A stretch of 64,000 bases of DNA from Thermodesulfobacteriota bacterium (GCA_035325995.1 DAOKYU010000009.1:62001-126000); one strand, 5' to 3'; numbered from the stretch's first letter, positions 27,013 through 35,367 are shown. Numbers and translations are program-made. Notes: generated from the sequence alone by a model not told the origin.

Positions 27013-27831
27013 ATGCCTTGGACTTCGGAACACACTAAATGGCTGGTCGACACCGGCGAACGACTGAAGACCGCCGACGGCAAGGAAGTCGAGGTCTGGG
27101 AGTTCCGTCATAAGAACGACGCGGCAGTGCTCTCGGCCTGGGCCAGGCATTTTCGGAATCACTACTGCTTTGACAGCGAAATCGATTATTGGCGCAGAGG
27201 GTACAAGTGTTCTCGCGGAGAGTATCTCAACACTATAAAGTTCCCGGACCCAAAAGATGCGCCAGGACCAAGTATCCGCGCTGGCGACTTTGGAGAAGTG
27301 CTGGTTGCCGATTTTCTTGAATATCTGCTTGGCTACTGGGTTCCACGTACTCGCTATGGTGACAAAACCATCCGGAACGAGTCGACAAAAGGCAGTGACA
27401 TCATCGGCTTTCATATCGTCAAGGATGGCAAAGCCTCTTCGAAGGATAGGCTGGCGATCTTTGAAGCGAAGGCGCAATTCTCAGGAAAGAAAGCCAAGGC
27501 GAGACTTCAAGATGCGGTAGATGGCTCGGCAAAAGACATCGCACGGAAGGCGGAGTCCTTAAATGCCATCAAGCAAAGGCTGCATGGCCGGAATGAGCTC
27601 GATGATGCCGAAAAAATTGAGCGTTTCCAAAACGAAGTAGATCACCCATACAAGGAAGTTTATGGGGCTGTCGCGCTCTTTGAGAATCCGCTTTTTGACG
27701 GCCACCTGACATCCTCGACCGATGCCTCCTCTCATCCGCATTCAGGTGAGCTTGCGTTAGTGGTCATCAAAGGGGATCAGATGATGGCACTCGTCCACGA
27801 GCTCTACAGGAGGGCTGCGGATGAGGCCTGA
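27013..27831 (+). CDS. hamA: Hachiman HamA (DUF1837) effector nuclease
   Basis: This 272-residue protein belongs to DUF1837. The fold's PD-(D/E)XK nuclease acids are visible: Glu in GDFGEVLVADFLEYL near residue 94, Asp in KGSDIIGF near 127, and the ExK pair in LAIFEAKAQFS near 151-153. HamA is the nuclease of Hachiman, held inactive by the HamB helicase until damaged or phage DNA is sensed. The start at ATG 27013 comes 18 bases after the brxA stop, with GGGATGGGACG before it. The gene overlaps hamB by 11 bases, the usual close coupling. All catalytic residues appear present. Confidence 0.86.
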   Translation: MPWTSEHTKWLVDTGERLKTADGKEVEVWEFRHKNDAAVLSAWARHFRNHYCFDSEIDYWRRGYKCSRGEYLNTIKFPDPKDAPGPSIRAGDFGEVLVADFLEYLLGYWVPRTRYGDKTIRNESTKGSDIIGFHIVKDGKASSKDRLAIFEAKAQFSGKKAKARLQDAVDGSAKDIARKAESLNAIKQRLHGRNELDDAEKIERFQNEVDHPYKEVYGAVALFENPLFDGHLTSSTDASSHPHSGELALVVIKGDQMMALVHELYRRAADEA

Positions 27832-30800
27832 ACAGAAATCCCAACTCCTGCTGGGCGTCACACGGTCAAAGGCCAAGATGCTCGAGTACGGTGTTCCTGA
27901 AGAGCATCACATCAAGATCACCCAAGATCCGGCCAAGCTCTTCACCATCTCGATTGGCCTGCTTGGTGACCTCGCCGCCGCCATCAACCGGGAGGAGCCA
28001 GATCCCGATTCTCTCGCAGAGCTGAAAACCAATCTGCTATTTTCCGCCCGCTTTTTCGACTCCTACCTCCAGTCAAAGCTGAACGAGACACTTGATCCCT
28101 ACCTCGTGCTTCTGGGCTCTGCTTCCTATTACCTGTGCGATCTGCCTGGGAGCGCTTCGGTATTGGCGAAGCGCATCGATAGTGACTGTCCGGATCTGGA
28201 TGGCGATGCTTTGGAGGACCTGTTGCTCTGGTTGCTGCAGGCTGATCTGCGAACCTATTTTGATGAAACGGAGGGACCATTCGGTGGATTCATCGACGGG
28301 ATTTCAAAATGGATTCTCCAGTTTTTCGAGGATGGAAATGGCGAAGAAAATCTTCTCGATCTCGCCACGAAGCTGAGGGACGCCGTCTATGAATTCGGCA
28401 CACCCAGGCAGCTTCTGTTTGGCGATATGATCGCGGCGGTTCTGAGGAAAAAGCTGGAGAATTCCGCCTGGAAGGCTTTGCCGTCATATTCCGGGTTGCC
28501 TCGCGACAAATGGCTCCATGCGCTGCAAAAGGATTCGTTCATCAAGGAACTTTGGCCTGCACAACACCTTTTGGGCAAGGCGGATGTTCTCAAAGGCGAG
28601 TCTGCCATCGTTCAAATGCCCACCAGCGCTGGCAAAACGAAGGCAACGGAGCTGATCCTCCGAAGTGCGTTTCTGGCCGACCGCGTGTCACTGGCCATCA
28701 TCATCGCCCCGTTCCGGGCGCTGTGCCATGAGATCAAGAACAGCCTCGTAGAGGCGTTCCACAACGAAACCACCAAGGTGGATGAATTATCCGATGCCCT
28801 ACAGACCGACTTCGAGATTGCCGAGCTTCTGGGGCACCAGCAGATCCTGGTCGTAACCCCCGAGAAGCTGCTCTACGTCCTTCGGCACGCTCCGGAGCTG
28901 GCTGCCCACGTTGGCCTGCTGGTTTTTGATGAAGGCCACCAGTTCGACAGCGGCACACGAGGCATCACATACGAGCTGCTCCTGACGTCGCTGCGCTCCA
29001 TGATTCCTGAAGGAACCCAGAAGGTCCTGATCTCAGCGGTCATCAGCAACGCCGAGGCTGTTGGAGAATGGCTGAACGGGGAACCCAATGTCGTCGAAGG
29101 CACAACCCTGATTCCGACTTTCAGGTCGGTCGGATTCGCGAGCTGGCTCGATCAGTTGGGAAAGATCGAGTACGTCGACAGCCGTGACGCCGAACAAGGT
29201 GAGTTTTTCGTTCCGAGGGTGATCGAAAGATTCAATCTCGGAAGGAAGAAGCGGGAAAGGACGGATCGCTTTTTCCCTGAAAAAACGGACGGGCAGGCTA
29301 TCGCACTTTACCTCGGTCTGAAATTGGTCCCGAATGGCAGTATCGCTGTTTTCTGCGGGCGGAAGTCGACAGCGGCCAGCGTCTGTGAAAAGGCCGTCGA
29401 TATTATCGAGCGAGGTGCACCGCTGGCCTTGCCGTCAGATATTTCAGACGCCCAGGAAGTTGCGAGGCTAACACATCTGCATATCGAGAATCTCGGCGCT
29501 GACGCTCCGGCGTCCCAGAGCGCGGCGCACGGCATTTTTTCCCATCATGGCAATACGCCTCATGGTATTCGGCTGGCGGTGGAGCATGCCATGCGTGACG
29601 ACCTTGTGCGATTCGTGGTTTGTACCTCGACTTTGGCGCAGGGCGTAAACCTTCCGATTCGATACCTCATCGTGACCAGTGTCTACCAGGGCATGGAACG
29701 CATCAAGGTTCGAGATTTCCATAACCTCATTGGCCGAGCGGGCCGAGCCGGGATGCATACCGAAGGCAGCATCCTGTTTGCCGATCCGGTGATCTTTGAC
29801 AAGCGGAAGGCCCGTAACGACAAATGGCGCTGGGACCAGGTGAAAGAGCTTTTGGAACCGCGCAATTCTGAGCCATGCATCAGCAATCTTCTATCGATCT
29901 TCGATCCCATCAAGAGCGATGACGAGAAATACACCATCACCATGGAGGCACTGGATTTTGCCAAGGCCTATATCGATGATCCTGATGAAATTGCCAAGCT
30001 GGCGGCGGGGATAGCCGCACGACATGGAGACAAAAATTTCTCCCGAGACGGTGTCGAGCGGCAAATCGCCTGGAGAATCAGCCTAATCTGTGCAGTCGAG
30101 AGCTTCCTGCTATCTCATTGGGATGAATCTGAAGATGGTCTTTCGGAAGCTGATGTGATCCGCCTGGCCGAAGGGACGCTGGCTTTCTTCCTGGCTGATG
30201 ATCAGAAAAAGGAGCATATCCGCGAGTTGTTTCAGCTTCTCGCTGGGAACATCTCTGCAAACATCACAGATCCGGCTCGCCGTAAAATCTATGGCCGGAC
30301 GCTTTACGGTATTCAAGATGCCCAAGCCATCGAGGGATGGGTCCAAACCAACGCCGACAGTCTGCTTACGATTGTTGATGAAACAGACGCGCTCGATCTT
30401 GCCTGGCCATTGCTTACCCGGCATATCAACAGTGGCGTATTCACCAAGTTCGATAAGCCGGAGGTGCTAAAAGAAATCGCACATGGGTGGATCAGTGGAA
30501 AGCCCTTCAGCGATCTCCTCAAAATCATCCGTAAGCGAAAAGCCAAGATGATATGGGGCACCCGCCGAAGGGAGTTCAAGATCGATCATGTCGTCGACGT
30601 CTGCGAAGGGACGCTCGCTTATGACGGAGCGCTCGTTGTAGGCGCTGTGTGTGAATTCATCGAAACCCTCGACCAAGATGGCACTGGAGACCTGATCAAT
30701 CGTCTGCAGATTTTTCAAAAGCGCCTGAAATATGGTCTGCCGACCGAAACCACCATTGCCCTTTACGAGCTTGGCTTTTCGGACCGCGTCATCGCTCAGG

Positions 30801-30940
30801 ATCTTGCCGCATCCCTAAACCTGGCAGCGACCCAGAAGAAGGATCTCGTGAAGGCGCTGAAAAAAGATCGGGACGGGGCCAGAGCGGTGATGGAGAGATA
30901 CCCAATCTATTTCCAGGAGAGGATGAATGAACTCCTGTAG
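27821..30940 (+). CDS. hamB: Hachiman HamB superfamily 2 helicase
   Basis: This 1039-residue helicase has Walker A MPTSAGKTKATEL near residue 266, a DEGH variant of motif II (LLVFDEGHQFD) near 366, motif III SAV near 405 and motif VI HNLIGRAGRAG near 632. The DEGH box and the Ski2-like GRAGR motif match HamB, which scans DNA and controls HamA. About 200 residues before the helicase core form the family-specific head. Length is as expected for a full HamB and the frame is intact. The gene sits in the same run as BREX with no terminator seen between, so both systems may share transcripts. Confidence 0.86.
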   Translation: MRPEQKSQLLLGVTRSKAKMLEYGVPEEHHIKITQDPAKLFTISIGLLGDLAAAINREEPDPDSLAELKTNLLFSARFFDSYLQSKLNETLDPYLVLLGSASYYLCDLPGSASVLAKRIDSDCPDLDGDALEDLLLWLLQADLRTYFDETEGPFGGFIDGISKWILQFFEDGNGEENLLDLATKLRDAVYEFGTPRQLLFGDMIAAVLRKKLENSAWKALPSYSGLPRDKWLHALQKDSFIKELWPAQHLLGKADVLKGESAIVQMPTSAGKTKATELILRSAFLADRVSLAIIIAPFRALCHEIKNSLVEAFHNETTKVDELSDALQTDFEIAELLGHQQILVVTPEKLLYVLRHAPELAAHVGLLVFDEGHQFDSGTRGITYELLLTSLRSMIPEGTQKVLISAVISNAEAVGEWLNGEPNVVEGTTLIPTFRSVGFASWLDQLGKIEYVDSRDAEQGEFFVPRVIERFNLGRKKRERTDRFFPEKTDGQAIALYLGLKLVPNGSIAVFCGRKSTAASVCEKAVDIIERGAPLALPSDISDAQEVARLTHLHIENLGADAPASQSAAHGIFSHHGNTPHGIRLAVEHAMRDDLVRFVVCTSTLAQGVNLPIRYLIVTSVYQGMERIKVRDFHNLIGRAGRAGMHTEGSILFADPVIFDKRKARNDKWRWDQVKELLEPRNSEPCISNLLSIFDPIKSDDEKYTITMEALDFAKAYIDDPDEIAKLAAGIAARHGDKNFSRDGVERQIAWRISLICAVESFLLSHWDESEDGLSEADVIRLAEGTLAFFLADDQKKEHIRELFQLLAGNISANITDPARRKIYGRTLYGIQDAQAIEGWVQTNADSLLTIVDETDALDLAWPLLTRHINSGVFTKFDKPEVLKEIAHGWISGKPFSDLLKIIRKRKAKMIWGTRRREFKIDHVVDVCEGTLAYDGALVVGAVCEFIETLDQDGTGDLINRLQIFQKRLKYGLPTETTIALYELGFSDRVIAQDLAASLNLAATQKKDLVKALKKDRDGARAVMERYPIYFQERMNELL

Positions 30941-30970
30941 CAGGAAACGCAATCAACGGGTCGTGATTCT

Positions 30971-32125
30971 ATGCCAGACAATTTAAAAACTGCAAAATCT
31001 GCTCTCGCCAAGATCCATCAGGACATGGAGTCCATCAACCGGCTGGCCAAGCCGTCCTATCTGAGCGTGATCGAGCAGATGGAGCGCACGCTGGAACCGA
31101 TCCGTCGTCAGCAGTTGGAAATCAGTCGCGCCCTTGAACTGTCCGGAGCAGCGGCCCGGATACAGGAGATCGTCAGTGCCAATCAACACTGGCAGGATTT
31201 AATAAAACAGGCCACCGCGACAAGTCGTATTACCGAGAGTCTTTCGGCTGCGCATCAGTCATGGCTTGATACGATCAAACCTATCCAGCACGACTTCTCG
31301 CAGCTTTCACAGCTTCAAGCCTCCGCCAAGCTGGCTCTGTGTGATACATCCTTGCGGCTTGCCGCCACGGAACGGCTCATGGCGGGCATCGATTTCGAGG
31401 CGATAAGGGGACGTTTTCAAATCGAGATACCAGTCATAGCGGGGCTGGAGAGCTCGATAGCCCATGTGGCAGCCTCGTATGGAAGTTTGGCAGAGTCACT
31501 GCGGGAGATCTCGGACATCACGCGGCTGCCTGCCTTCGTTTTACCTGGGGCCACCCGTGAGATCTACACCACCAGCTTCGCGCTCGAGACCCTTCGCCCC
31601 TGGGATGACCGCGATGAGGACGAGGCCGAAACGGAAATTCAGCTTGTCGCCGAAGCAGAGCTGGAAACATCGGGCTGCATCGCTCTTCTGCAGCAGGTCG
31701 ATCCGGGGCTCGCTCGCCCGTACATCGGCGCTCGAGATGCCCTGCATGGGAACAATGCCGACCGGGCAAGACACATTCTGAGCTCGCTCAGGGAGCTGTG
31801 GAACCATCTGCTCAGGCGTTTGGCACCCGATGATCTCGTCGCCACGTGGATTCCGGGTGTGTCCAATCAAAAGGATCTGCTACATGACGGCAAGCCTACA
31901 CGTCGAGCCAGGGTACTTTATGTCTGCCGGGATCTGAACAGCGATCCGCTGACCGACTTCCTGATGCACGATACCCGGGCACTGGTGAAGCTGATCGAGC
32001 TGTTCAACCGGGTCCACGAATTGGAAACAGAACTGACCGATGAGCAGCTCAGGGCCATTCTCCTCAAAACCGATTCGTGGCTGATGTACATACTGCAAAT
32101 CTCGTCGGGAAATTTTCACAAGTAA
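30971..32125 (+). CDS. Undescribed two-part protein with HEPN-type RX4H motif
   Basis: This 384-residue protein starts at ATG 30971, 30 bases after hamB. Residues 1-180 are a long run of amphipathic helices rich in Gln and Ser (LEPIRRQQLEISRALELSGA, IKPIQHDFSQLSQLQASAKL), likely a coiled-coil sensor or assembly domain. Residues 220-384 form a compact helical unit with Arg274-x4-His279 (SLRELWNHLL), the active-site spacing of HEPN ribonucleases. It also has a conserved-looking KPTRRARVLYV strand near 308. It resembles in outline the nuclease-like proteins found beside prokaryotic Argonautes, but I cannot prove that. Its place at the end of a defence array suggests an RNase toxin. Function is unproven. 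Confidence 0.6.
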   Translation: MPDNLKTAKSALAKIHQDMESINRLAKPSYLSVIEQMERTLEPIRRQQLEISRALELSGAAARIQEIVSANQHWQDLIKQATATSRITESLSAAHQSWLDTIKPIQHDFSQLSQLQASAKLALCDTSLRLAATERLMAGIDFEAIRGRFQIEIPVIAGLESSIAHVAASYGSLAESLREISDITRLPAFVLPGATREIYTTSFALETLRPWDDRDEDEAETEIQLVAEAELETSGCIALLQQVDPGLARPYIGARDALHGNNADRARHILSSLRELWNHLLRRLAPDDLVATWIPGVSNQKDLLHDGKPTRRARVLYVCRDLNSDPLTDFLMHDTRALVKLIELFNRVHELETELTDEQLRAILLKTDSWLMYILQISSGNFHK

Positions 32126-32138
32126 ACAGGAGGCAACC

Positions 32139-32372
32139 ATGCCAAAGAAACCAGGATCACATCATGTCGTACCCAACGCCGACGGCGGCTGGGACGTCAA
32201 GAAAGACGGCGCGACCCGTAGCAGCGGCCACTTCGACAAGAAGCAGGATGCCGTCGATGCCGGGCGCAAGATCAGCCAGAACCAAGGCACCGAGTTCTAC
32301 ATCCACGGCAAGGATGGGAAGATCCAGAACAAGGACAGCCACGGGAACGATCCATATCCGCCGAAGGGGTGA
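32139..32372 (+). CDS. DUF2188-type small protein
   Basis: The 77-residue product (MPKKPGSHHVVPNADGGWDV...) matches the DUF2188 pattern: an H-V-V-P-N-x-D-G-G-W-D-V strand, then a helix with the D-A-V-D-A-G-R repeat, then a basic G-T-E-F-Y-I-H-G-K-D-G-K-I-Q strand. Proteins of this family are small, basic and widespread on plasmids and genomic islands; no biochemical role is firmly known. The start at ATG 32139 follows GGAGG. It is the last gene of the accessory run and ends 13 bases before a strong hairpin. Confidence 0.8.
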   Translation: MPKKPGSHHVVPNADGGWDVKKDGATRSSGHFDKKQDAVDAGRKISQNQGTEFYIHGKDGKIQNKDSHGNDPYPPKG

Positions 32373-32384
32373 TGCTCGGGCCAA

Positions 32385-32434
32385 TTCGATTCCGGTTTTG
32401 GGAACCGAACCGGCGTCCGAAAACCGGATTCGAA
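32385..32434. terminator. Hairpin after the last defence-island gene
   Basis: TTCGATTCCGGTTTT (32385-32399) pairs with AAAACCGGATTCGAA (32420-32434) with 14 of 15 bases complementary and a 20-base loop. The downstream arm is followed by GTTGTTGC rather than a clean T tract, so it may be a weak or bidirectional terminator, or part of a recombination site. The T-T-C-G-A-T-T-C-C core resembles a tRNA T-arm, but no tRNA body surrounds it. Confidence 0.5.
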
Positions 32435-32662
32435 GTTGTTGCGGCTCGACGCCAGGTATGCGGTTTTACTACAAACCCGTCACCCTCGTCCGGTGCTTGG
32501 AAATCAGGGGAGAAAATCGTTTCTCTGGTCGGGTTGACGGGAAGTGGTTGTGGGAGATGACTTCGGCGTTTATTATCAAGGAGTTACGAGGAGCGCGTGC
32601 TTTGAGACTGTTTTGCGGTAGGTCGTCGTTCCCTCCACCACCCGAAGCTCGTAGAGCGAGGG

Positions 32663-32694
32663 TGGTGTCACCCGTAGCTTCAGCGAAGGGGGGA
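32663..32694. repeat. Stem-loop repeat unit, copy 1
   Basis: TGGTGTCACCCGTAGCTTCA followed by GCGAAGGGGGG. The core CTTC-AGC-GAAG folds as a small hairpin. It matches the unit at 32796-32826 except for one A/G difference and an extra G. Repeats of this kind commonly accompany small GIY-YIG genes, as here. Confidence 0.75.
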
Positions 32695-32795
32695 CAAAAA
32701 CCTAACACATACTGCATACCCCTTCGAGATTCGGATGGTGCAATCAGTTGAAACGCTCTTATCGAAAACTTAGCCTATGGCTTATCAAAGCAATG

Positions 32796-32826
32796 TGGTG
32801 TCGCCCGTAGCTTCAGCGAAGGGGGA
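32796..32826. repeat. Stem-loop repeat unit, copy 2
   Basis: TGGTGTCGCCCGTAGCTTCA followed by GCGAAGGGGGA. It is a near-identical direct copy of the unit at 32663-32694, 133 bases away. A third, decayed relative (CGAAGCTTCAGCAAAAGGG) is near 32866-32886, just before the GIY-YIG gene. Confidence 0.75.
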
Positions 32827-32919
32827 CAGGCCCCCTGACATACGCCCCATCACGCAGCCTTTATTCCTCGAAGCTTCAGCAAAAGGGAACGGCGAAGGGG
32901 GATAAATCTGCAAATCAAC

Positions 32920-33162
32920 ATGTTCTATGTATATCTGATTCAAAACGAATCCCATCCTGACCGGCGCTACATAGGATGTACCCAAAATTTAAAAGAACGC
33001 CTGCAAAGGCATAACGCCGGCAGAGCGTCACATACGGCGCAGTATATCCCCTGGAAACTTGTAACTTACCTTGCCTTTTCCGACAAATTTAAAGCACAGG
33101 AATTCGAACGCTATTTGAAATCCGGTTCCGGACAGGCCTTTGCACGTAAGCGTTTCTGGTAA
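32920..33162 (+). CDS. Small GIY-YIG endonuclease-domain protein
   Basis: The 80-residue product is a minimal GIY-YIG domain. MFYVYLIQ and RRYIGCTQNL are the two signature strands (here V-Y-L and Y-I-G), followed by ERLQRHNAGR with the catalytic-helix Arg and a late EFERYLKSGSG with the metal-binding Glu. Stand-alone proteins of this UPF0213 type are common in bacteria and are not restriction enzymes in any proven case. The start at ATG 32920 lacks a strong ribosome site. It lies beside stem-loop repeats and may have moved with them. Domain identity is firm, role unknown. Confidence 0.85.
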   Translation: MFYVYLIQNESHPDRRYIGCTQNLKERLQRHNAGRASHTAQYIPWKLVTYLAFSDKFKAQEFERYLKSGSGQAFARKRFW

Positions 33163-33193
33163 GGTGCAACTGCAAAGTTTCTGCAATTGTCAG

Positions 33194-34459
33194 CTAAAAA
33201 CCACACTCCCTCACCCTCCTCCCAAAAAACTCCCTCTCCGCAGGGCTCCTCGCAAGCTCGGCCGCCTTCTCAAAATGCCTCGCCGCCTCTTCCCTCCTCC
33301 CCGCCATAAGATGAAACTCCCCCTGCGACGCCTCGTAAAACGGATAGTTTTTAAGCCTCTCCGAATCCGGGATCTTCCCGATCTCGGCCAGCCCTTCGTC
33401 TGGCCCGAACGCGTTCCCCAAAGCTACCGCCCGGTTAAGCGCCACAATCGGCGAAGGGGCGATGCCGTAAAGCGTATCGTAAAGCCCGAGTATCTTCCCC
33501 CAGTCCGTCTCCTCGTACGAAGGGGCCGAGCAGTGAAGGGCCGCTATGCCCGCTTCGATGTGAAATTCGCTGAGCTCTTCCCCGGAAGACGACATCGTCA
33601 GAAAATAAAACCCCCTGCCGATCAAATCCCTGTCCCACTTCGAGCGGTCCTGCATCCTTAGCTGGACGAGCCCGCCGTCCTCGCCCGTCCTCCCCGAAAG
33701 CCGCGCCGCCTGAAAACAAAAGAGCGCGAGCAGGGCGTGCGTCCGCGGCCCGGCGCTTTCCGGGTGTTCGCTCAAAAGCAGCGCGAGGCGAATCGCTTCG
33801 AAGCAAAGCTCCTCCCTGACGGTCTCTTCCGCCCTCGTGCCGTGATATCCTTCGCTAAACAGTAAATATATCGCCCGGTAGACGGCCTCCAGGCGCCCGG
33901 GTATGTCCGGCGCGGTCGCTATCTCCACGAATTCGCCCGACGAGCGGAGGACATTCCTCGCCCGTGTGAGCCGCTTTTCTACCGAATCCTCGCTCACTAA
34001 AAGCGCATGGGCGATCTCGGCGACGCCGAACCCGCAAAGGGTCTTCAGTATTAGCGTCATACGCGCCTCGGTCGAAAGGGCAGGGTGGCAGCACGAGAAC
34101 ATCATACGGAGCTGGTCGTCCCGTATCTCGCCGGCGAATGCCGCATCCTCTCCTGGCGGAGAATCGACCGGCGCAAGCTCGCGCTCCAGCCCGGGCGCGA
34201 TGTGCCGGAACCGTCCGTCGCGCCTCACGATGTCTATAGCCCTGTTCCGCGCGACGCGCATCAGCCACGCGGGCGGGTTCTCGGGCACGCCGTAAACGGG
34301 CCACGTTTCCAGAGCCCGGAGGAGCGTGTCCTGCACGACGTCCTCGGCCATGCGCAGGTTGCCAACACCGAATACCCTCGTCAGGTACGAAACCATCTTC
34401 CCCGCCTCACGGCGAAACAGATGGTCCACGAGCCCCGATACGTCTTTCGTGTCGGTCAT
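33194..34459 (-). CDS. ECF-type RNA polymerase sigma factor with DUF6596 C-terminal domain
   Basis: I choose ATG 34459 (MTDTKDVSGLVDHLFRREAG), giving 421 residues; an upstream extension would run through the YCII gene. Region 2 is clear in MAEDVVQDTLLRALETWP with PPAWLMRVARNRAIDIVRRD, and region 4 in FGVAEIAHALLVSEDSVEKR. About 220 further residues form the helical domain (EGYHGTRAEETVREELCFEA) characteristic of DUF6596 sigma factors, thought to take the place of an anti-sigma factor. Such sigma factors are almost always encoded beside YCII-domain genes, as here, 17 bases upstream. Promoter targets cannot be read from the sequence. Confidence 0.88.
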   Translation of the reverse strand: MTDTKDVSGLVDHLFRREAGKMVSYLTRVFGVGNLRMAEDVVQDTLLRALETWPVYGVPENPPAWLMRVARNRAIDIVRRDGRFRHIAPGLERELAPVDSPPGEDAAFAGEIRDDQLRMMFSCCHPALSTEARMTLILKTLCGFGVAEIAHALLVSEDSVEKRLTRARNVLRSSGEFVEIATAPDIPGRLEAVYRAIYLLFSEGYHGTRAEETVREELCFEAIRLALLLSEHPESAGPRTHALLALFCFQAARLSGRTGEDGGLVQLRMQDRSKWDRDLIGRGFYFLTMSSSGEELSEFHIEAGIAALHCSAPSYEETDWGKILGLYDTLYGIAPSPIVALNRAVALGNAFGPDEGLAEIGKIPDSERLKNYPFYEASQGEFHLMAGRREEAARHFEKAAELARSPAEREFFGRRVRECGF

Positions 34460-34476
34460 CACGACACCGGCGGCCC

Positions 34477-34821
34477 CTACATCTTCATGAACGGGCGGAT
34501 CTCGACGGAACCGTCGCTTTCTAGGATCGGGCACCCATTGGCCAGCTCCGCCGCCTGCTCCAGGTCTTCGGTGCTCACGACCATGTACCCCTGTATGAAG
34601 TCCTTAACCTCTACATACGGCCCGTCCGTAACTGCCTTCGCTTTACCCTTGACTACCTTCCCGTTCTCGCTGAGCCTTTCGCCCGTGAGCTTCAGGTTGC
34701 CGCTCTTCTCGATTCCATCTACCCACTCCCTCCACTTCTTGATGGTCTGCTGCATCTGCTCGGGCGACATCGACTTCCACGCCTCGGGATTACTCCTGAA
34801 GAGATATATAAAATCTGCCAT
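34477..34821 (-). CDS. YCII-related (DGPF-type) protein
   Basis: This 114-residue protein has the YCII core: MADFIYLFRSNPEAWKSMSP at the start, GNLKLTGERL in the middle, then AVTDGPYVEVKDFIQGYMVV containing the DGPF-like turn. The family forms small dimeric alpha-beta barrels. Together with DUF6596 sigma factors it makes a conserved pair of unknown stimulus. The start at ATG 34821 follows an AAAGGAG site. The end lies 17 bases before the sigma-factor start, so the two are co-transcribed. No catalytic role is proven for this subgroup. Confidence 0.85.
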   Translation of the reverse strand: MADFIYLFRSNPEAWKSMSPEQMQQTIKKWREWVDGIEKSGNLKLTGERLSENGKVVKGKAKAVTDGPYVEVKDFIQGYMVVSTEDLEQAAELANGCPILESDGSVEIRPFMKM

Positions 34822-34863
34822 TTTATTCTCCTTTAGCGGTCTCTTCCTGATTTTAACATCTAT

Positions 34864-35367
34864 TCACGCGGCCAGTCCCTTTCCGGACTTCGCCTTCACG
34901 ACCGGTATCTGCGCCCCGGCGGGCTGCCTCGTCGCGACGTTCACCCTGTTCCAGAAATTGATGAGCCCGATATTGACGACGAGCGCCCCGAGCCCGGTTT
35001 CGTCGTAATAATTGGCCGCCTCCCGCCAGACGTCGTCCGGCACTGCATCGCCCCTGTCGTTAATCCTCGTCACGGCCTCTGTCAATTCAAGCGCCGCGCG
35101 CTCCTCGTCCGTAAAGTGCGGCGATTCACGCCACGCGGCCACTCCGAAGATTCGCTCGTCGGTTTCACCCGCTCTCTTCATCTCGCGTGAATGCATGTCC
35201 ACGCAAAATCCGCATCCGTTTATCTGGCTCGCGCGGAGATAAACGAGATTGAGCGTCTTCATAGGGACGCCCGCCTTCTTCGCGGCCGTCCCAAGCGTGA
35301 AAAGCGCCTGCATAGCGTCGGGCACTACAACCGCCGGGTTCTGCATACGTGGTGTTATATGTGACAT
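34864..35367 (-). CDS. Carboxymuconolactone decarboxylase / AhpD-like protein
   Basis: The 167-residue product carries the AhpD-type thiol motif Cys52-Gly-Phe-Cys55 with His59 (INGCGFCVDMH), the signature of alkylhydroperoxidase-like CMD proteins that reduce peroxides. The later LGALVVNIGLINFWNRVNVA helix is also typical. It starts at ATG 35367 behind GAGGAG and lies 42 bases upstream of the YCII gene, so it probably heads the same minus-strand unit. A redox or detoxification role fits the neighbouring sigma factor. The true decarboxylase activity is unlikely given the CxxC form. Confidence 0.85.
   Translation of the reverse strand: MSHITPRMQNPAVVVPDAMQALFTLGTAAKKAGVPMKTLNLVYLRASQINGCGFCVDMHSREMKRAGETDERIFGVAAWRESPHFTDEERAALELTEAVTRINDRGDAVPDDVWREAANYYDETGLGALVVNIGLINFWNRVNVATRQPAGAQIPVVKAKSGKGLAA

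Larger units (their letters stand above)
32373..32919. other. Non-coding junction between defence island and chromosome
   Basis: This 547-base stretch holds no convincing gene. It begins with a near-perfect hairpin at 32385-32434. Two copies of a 31-base unit follow at 32663-32694 and 32796-32826, with a degenerate third near 32863-32901. Codon preference changes from ATC-rich on the left to ATA-rich on the right across it. No tRNA, integrase or clear direct-repeat att pair is visible inside the window. Confidence 0.6.

Noticed and set aside
32385..32434. tRNA gene at the junction
   Set aside because: Only a T-arm-like core is present; no acceptor, D or anticodon arm can be built around it.
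32077..32751. A 224-residue frame over the DUF2188 gene and the junction
   Set aside because: It is Arg/Pro/Ser-rich and of low complexity, overlaps a recognisable DUF2188 gene and runs through the repeat units.
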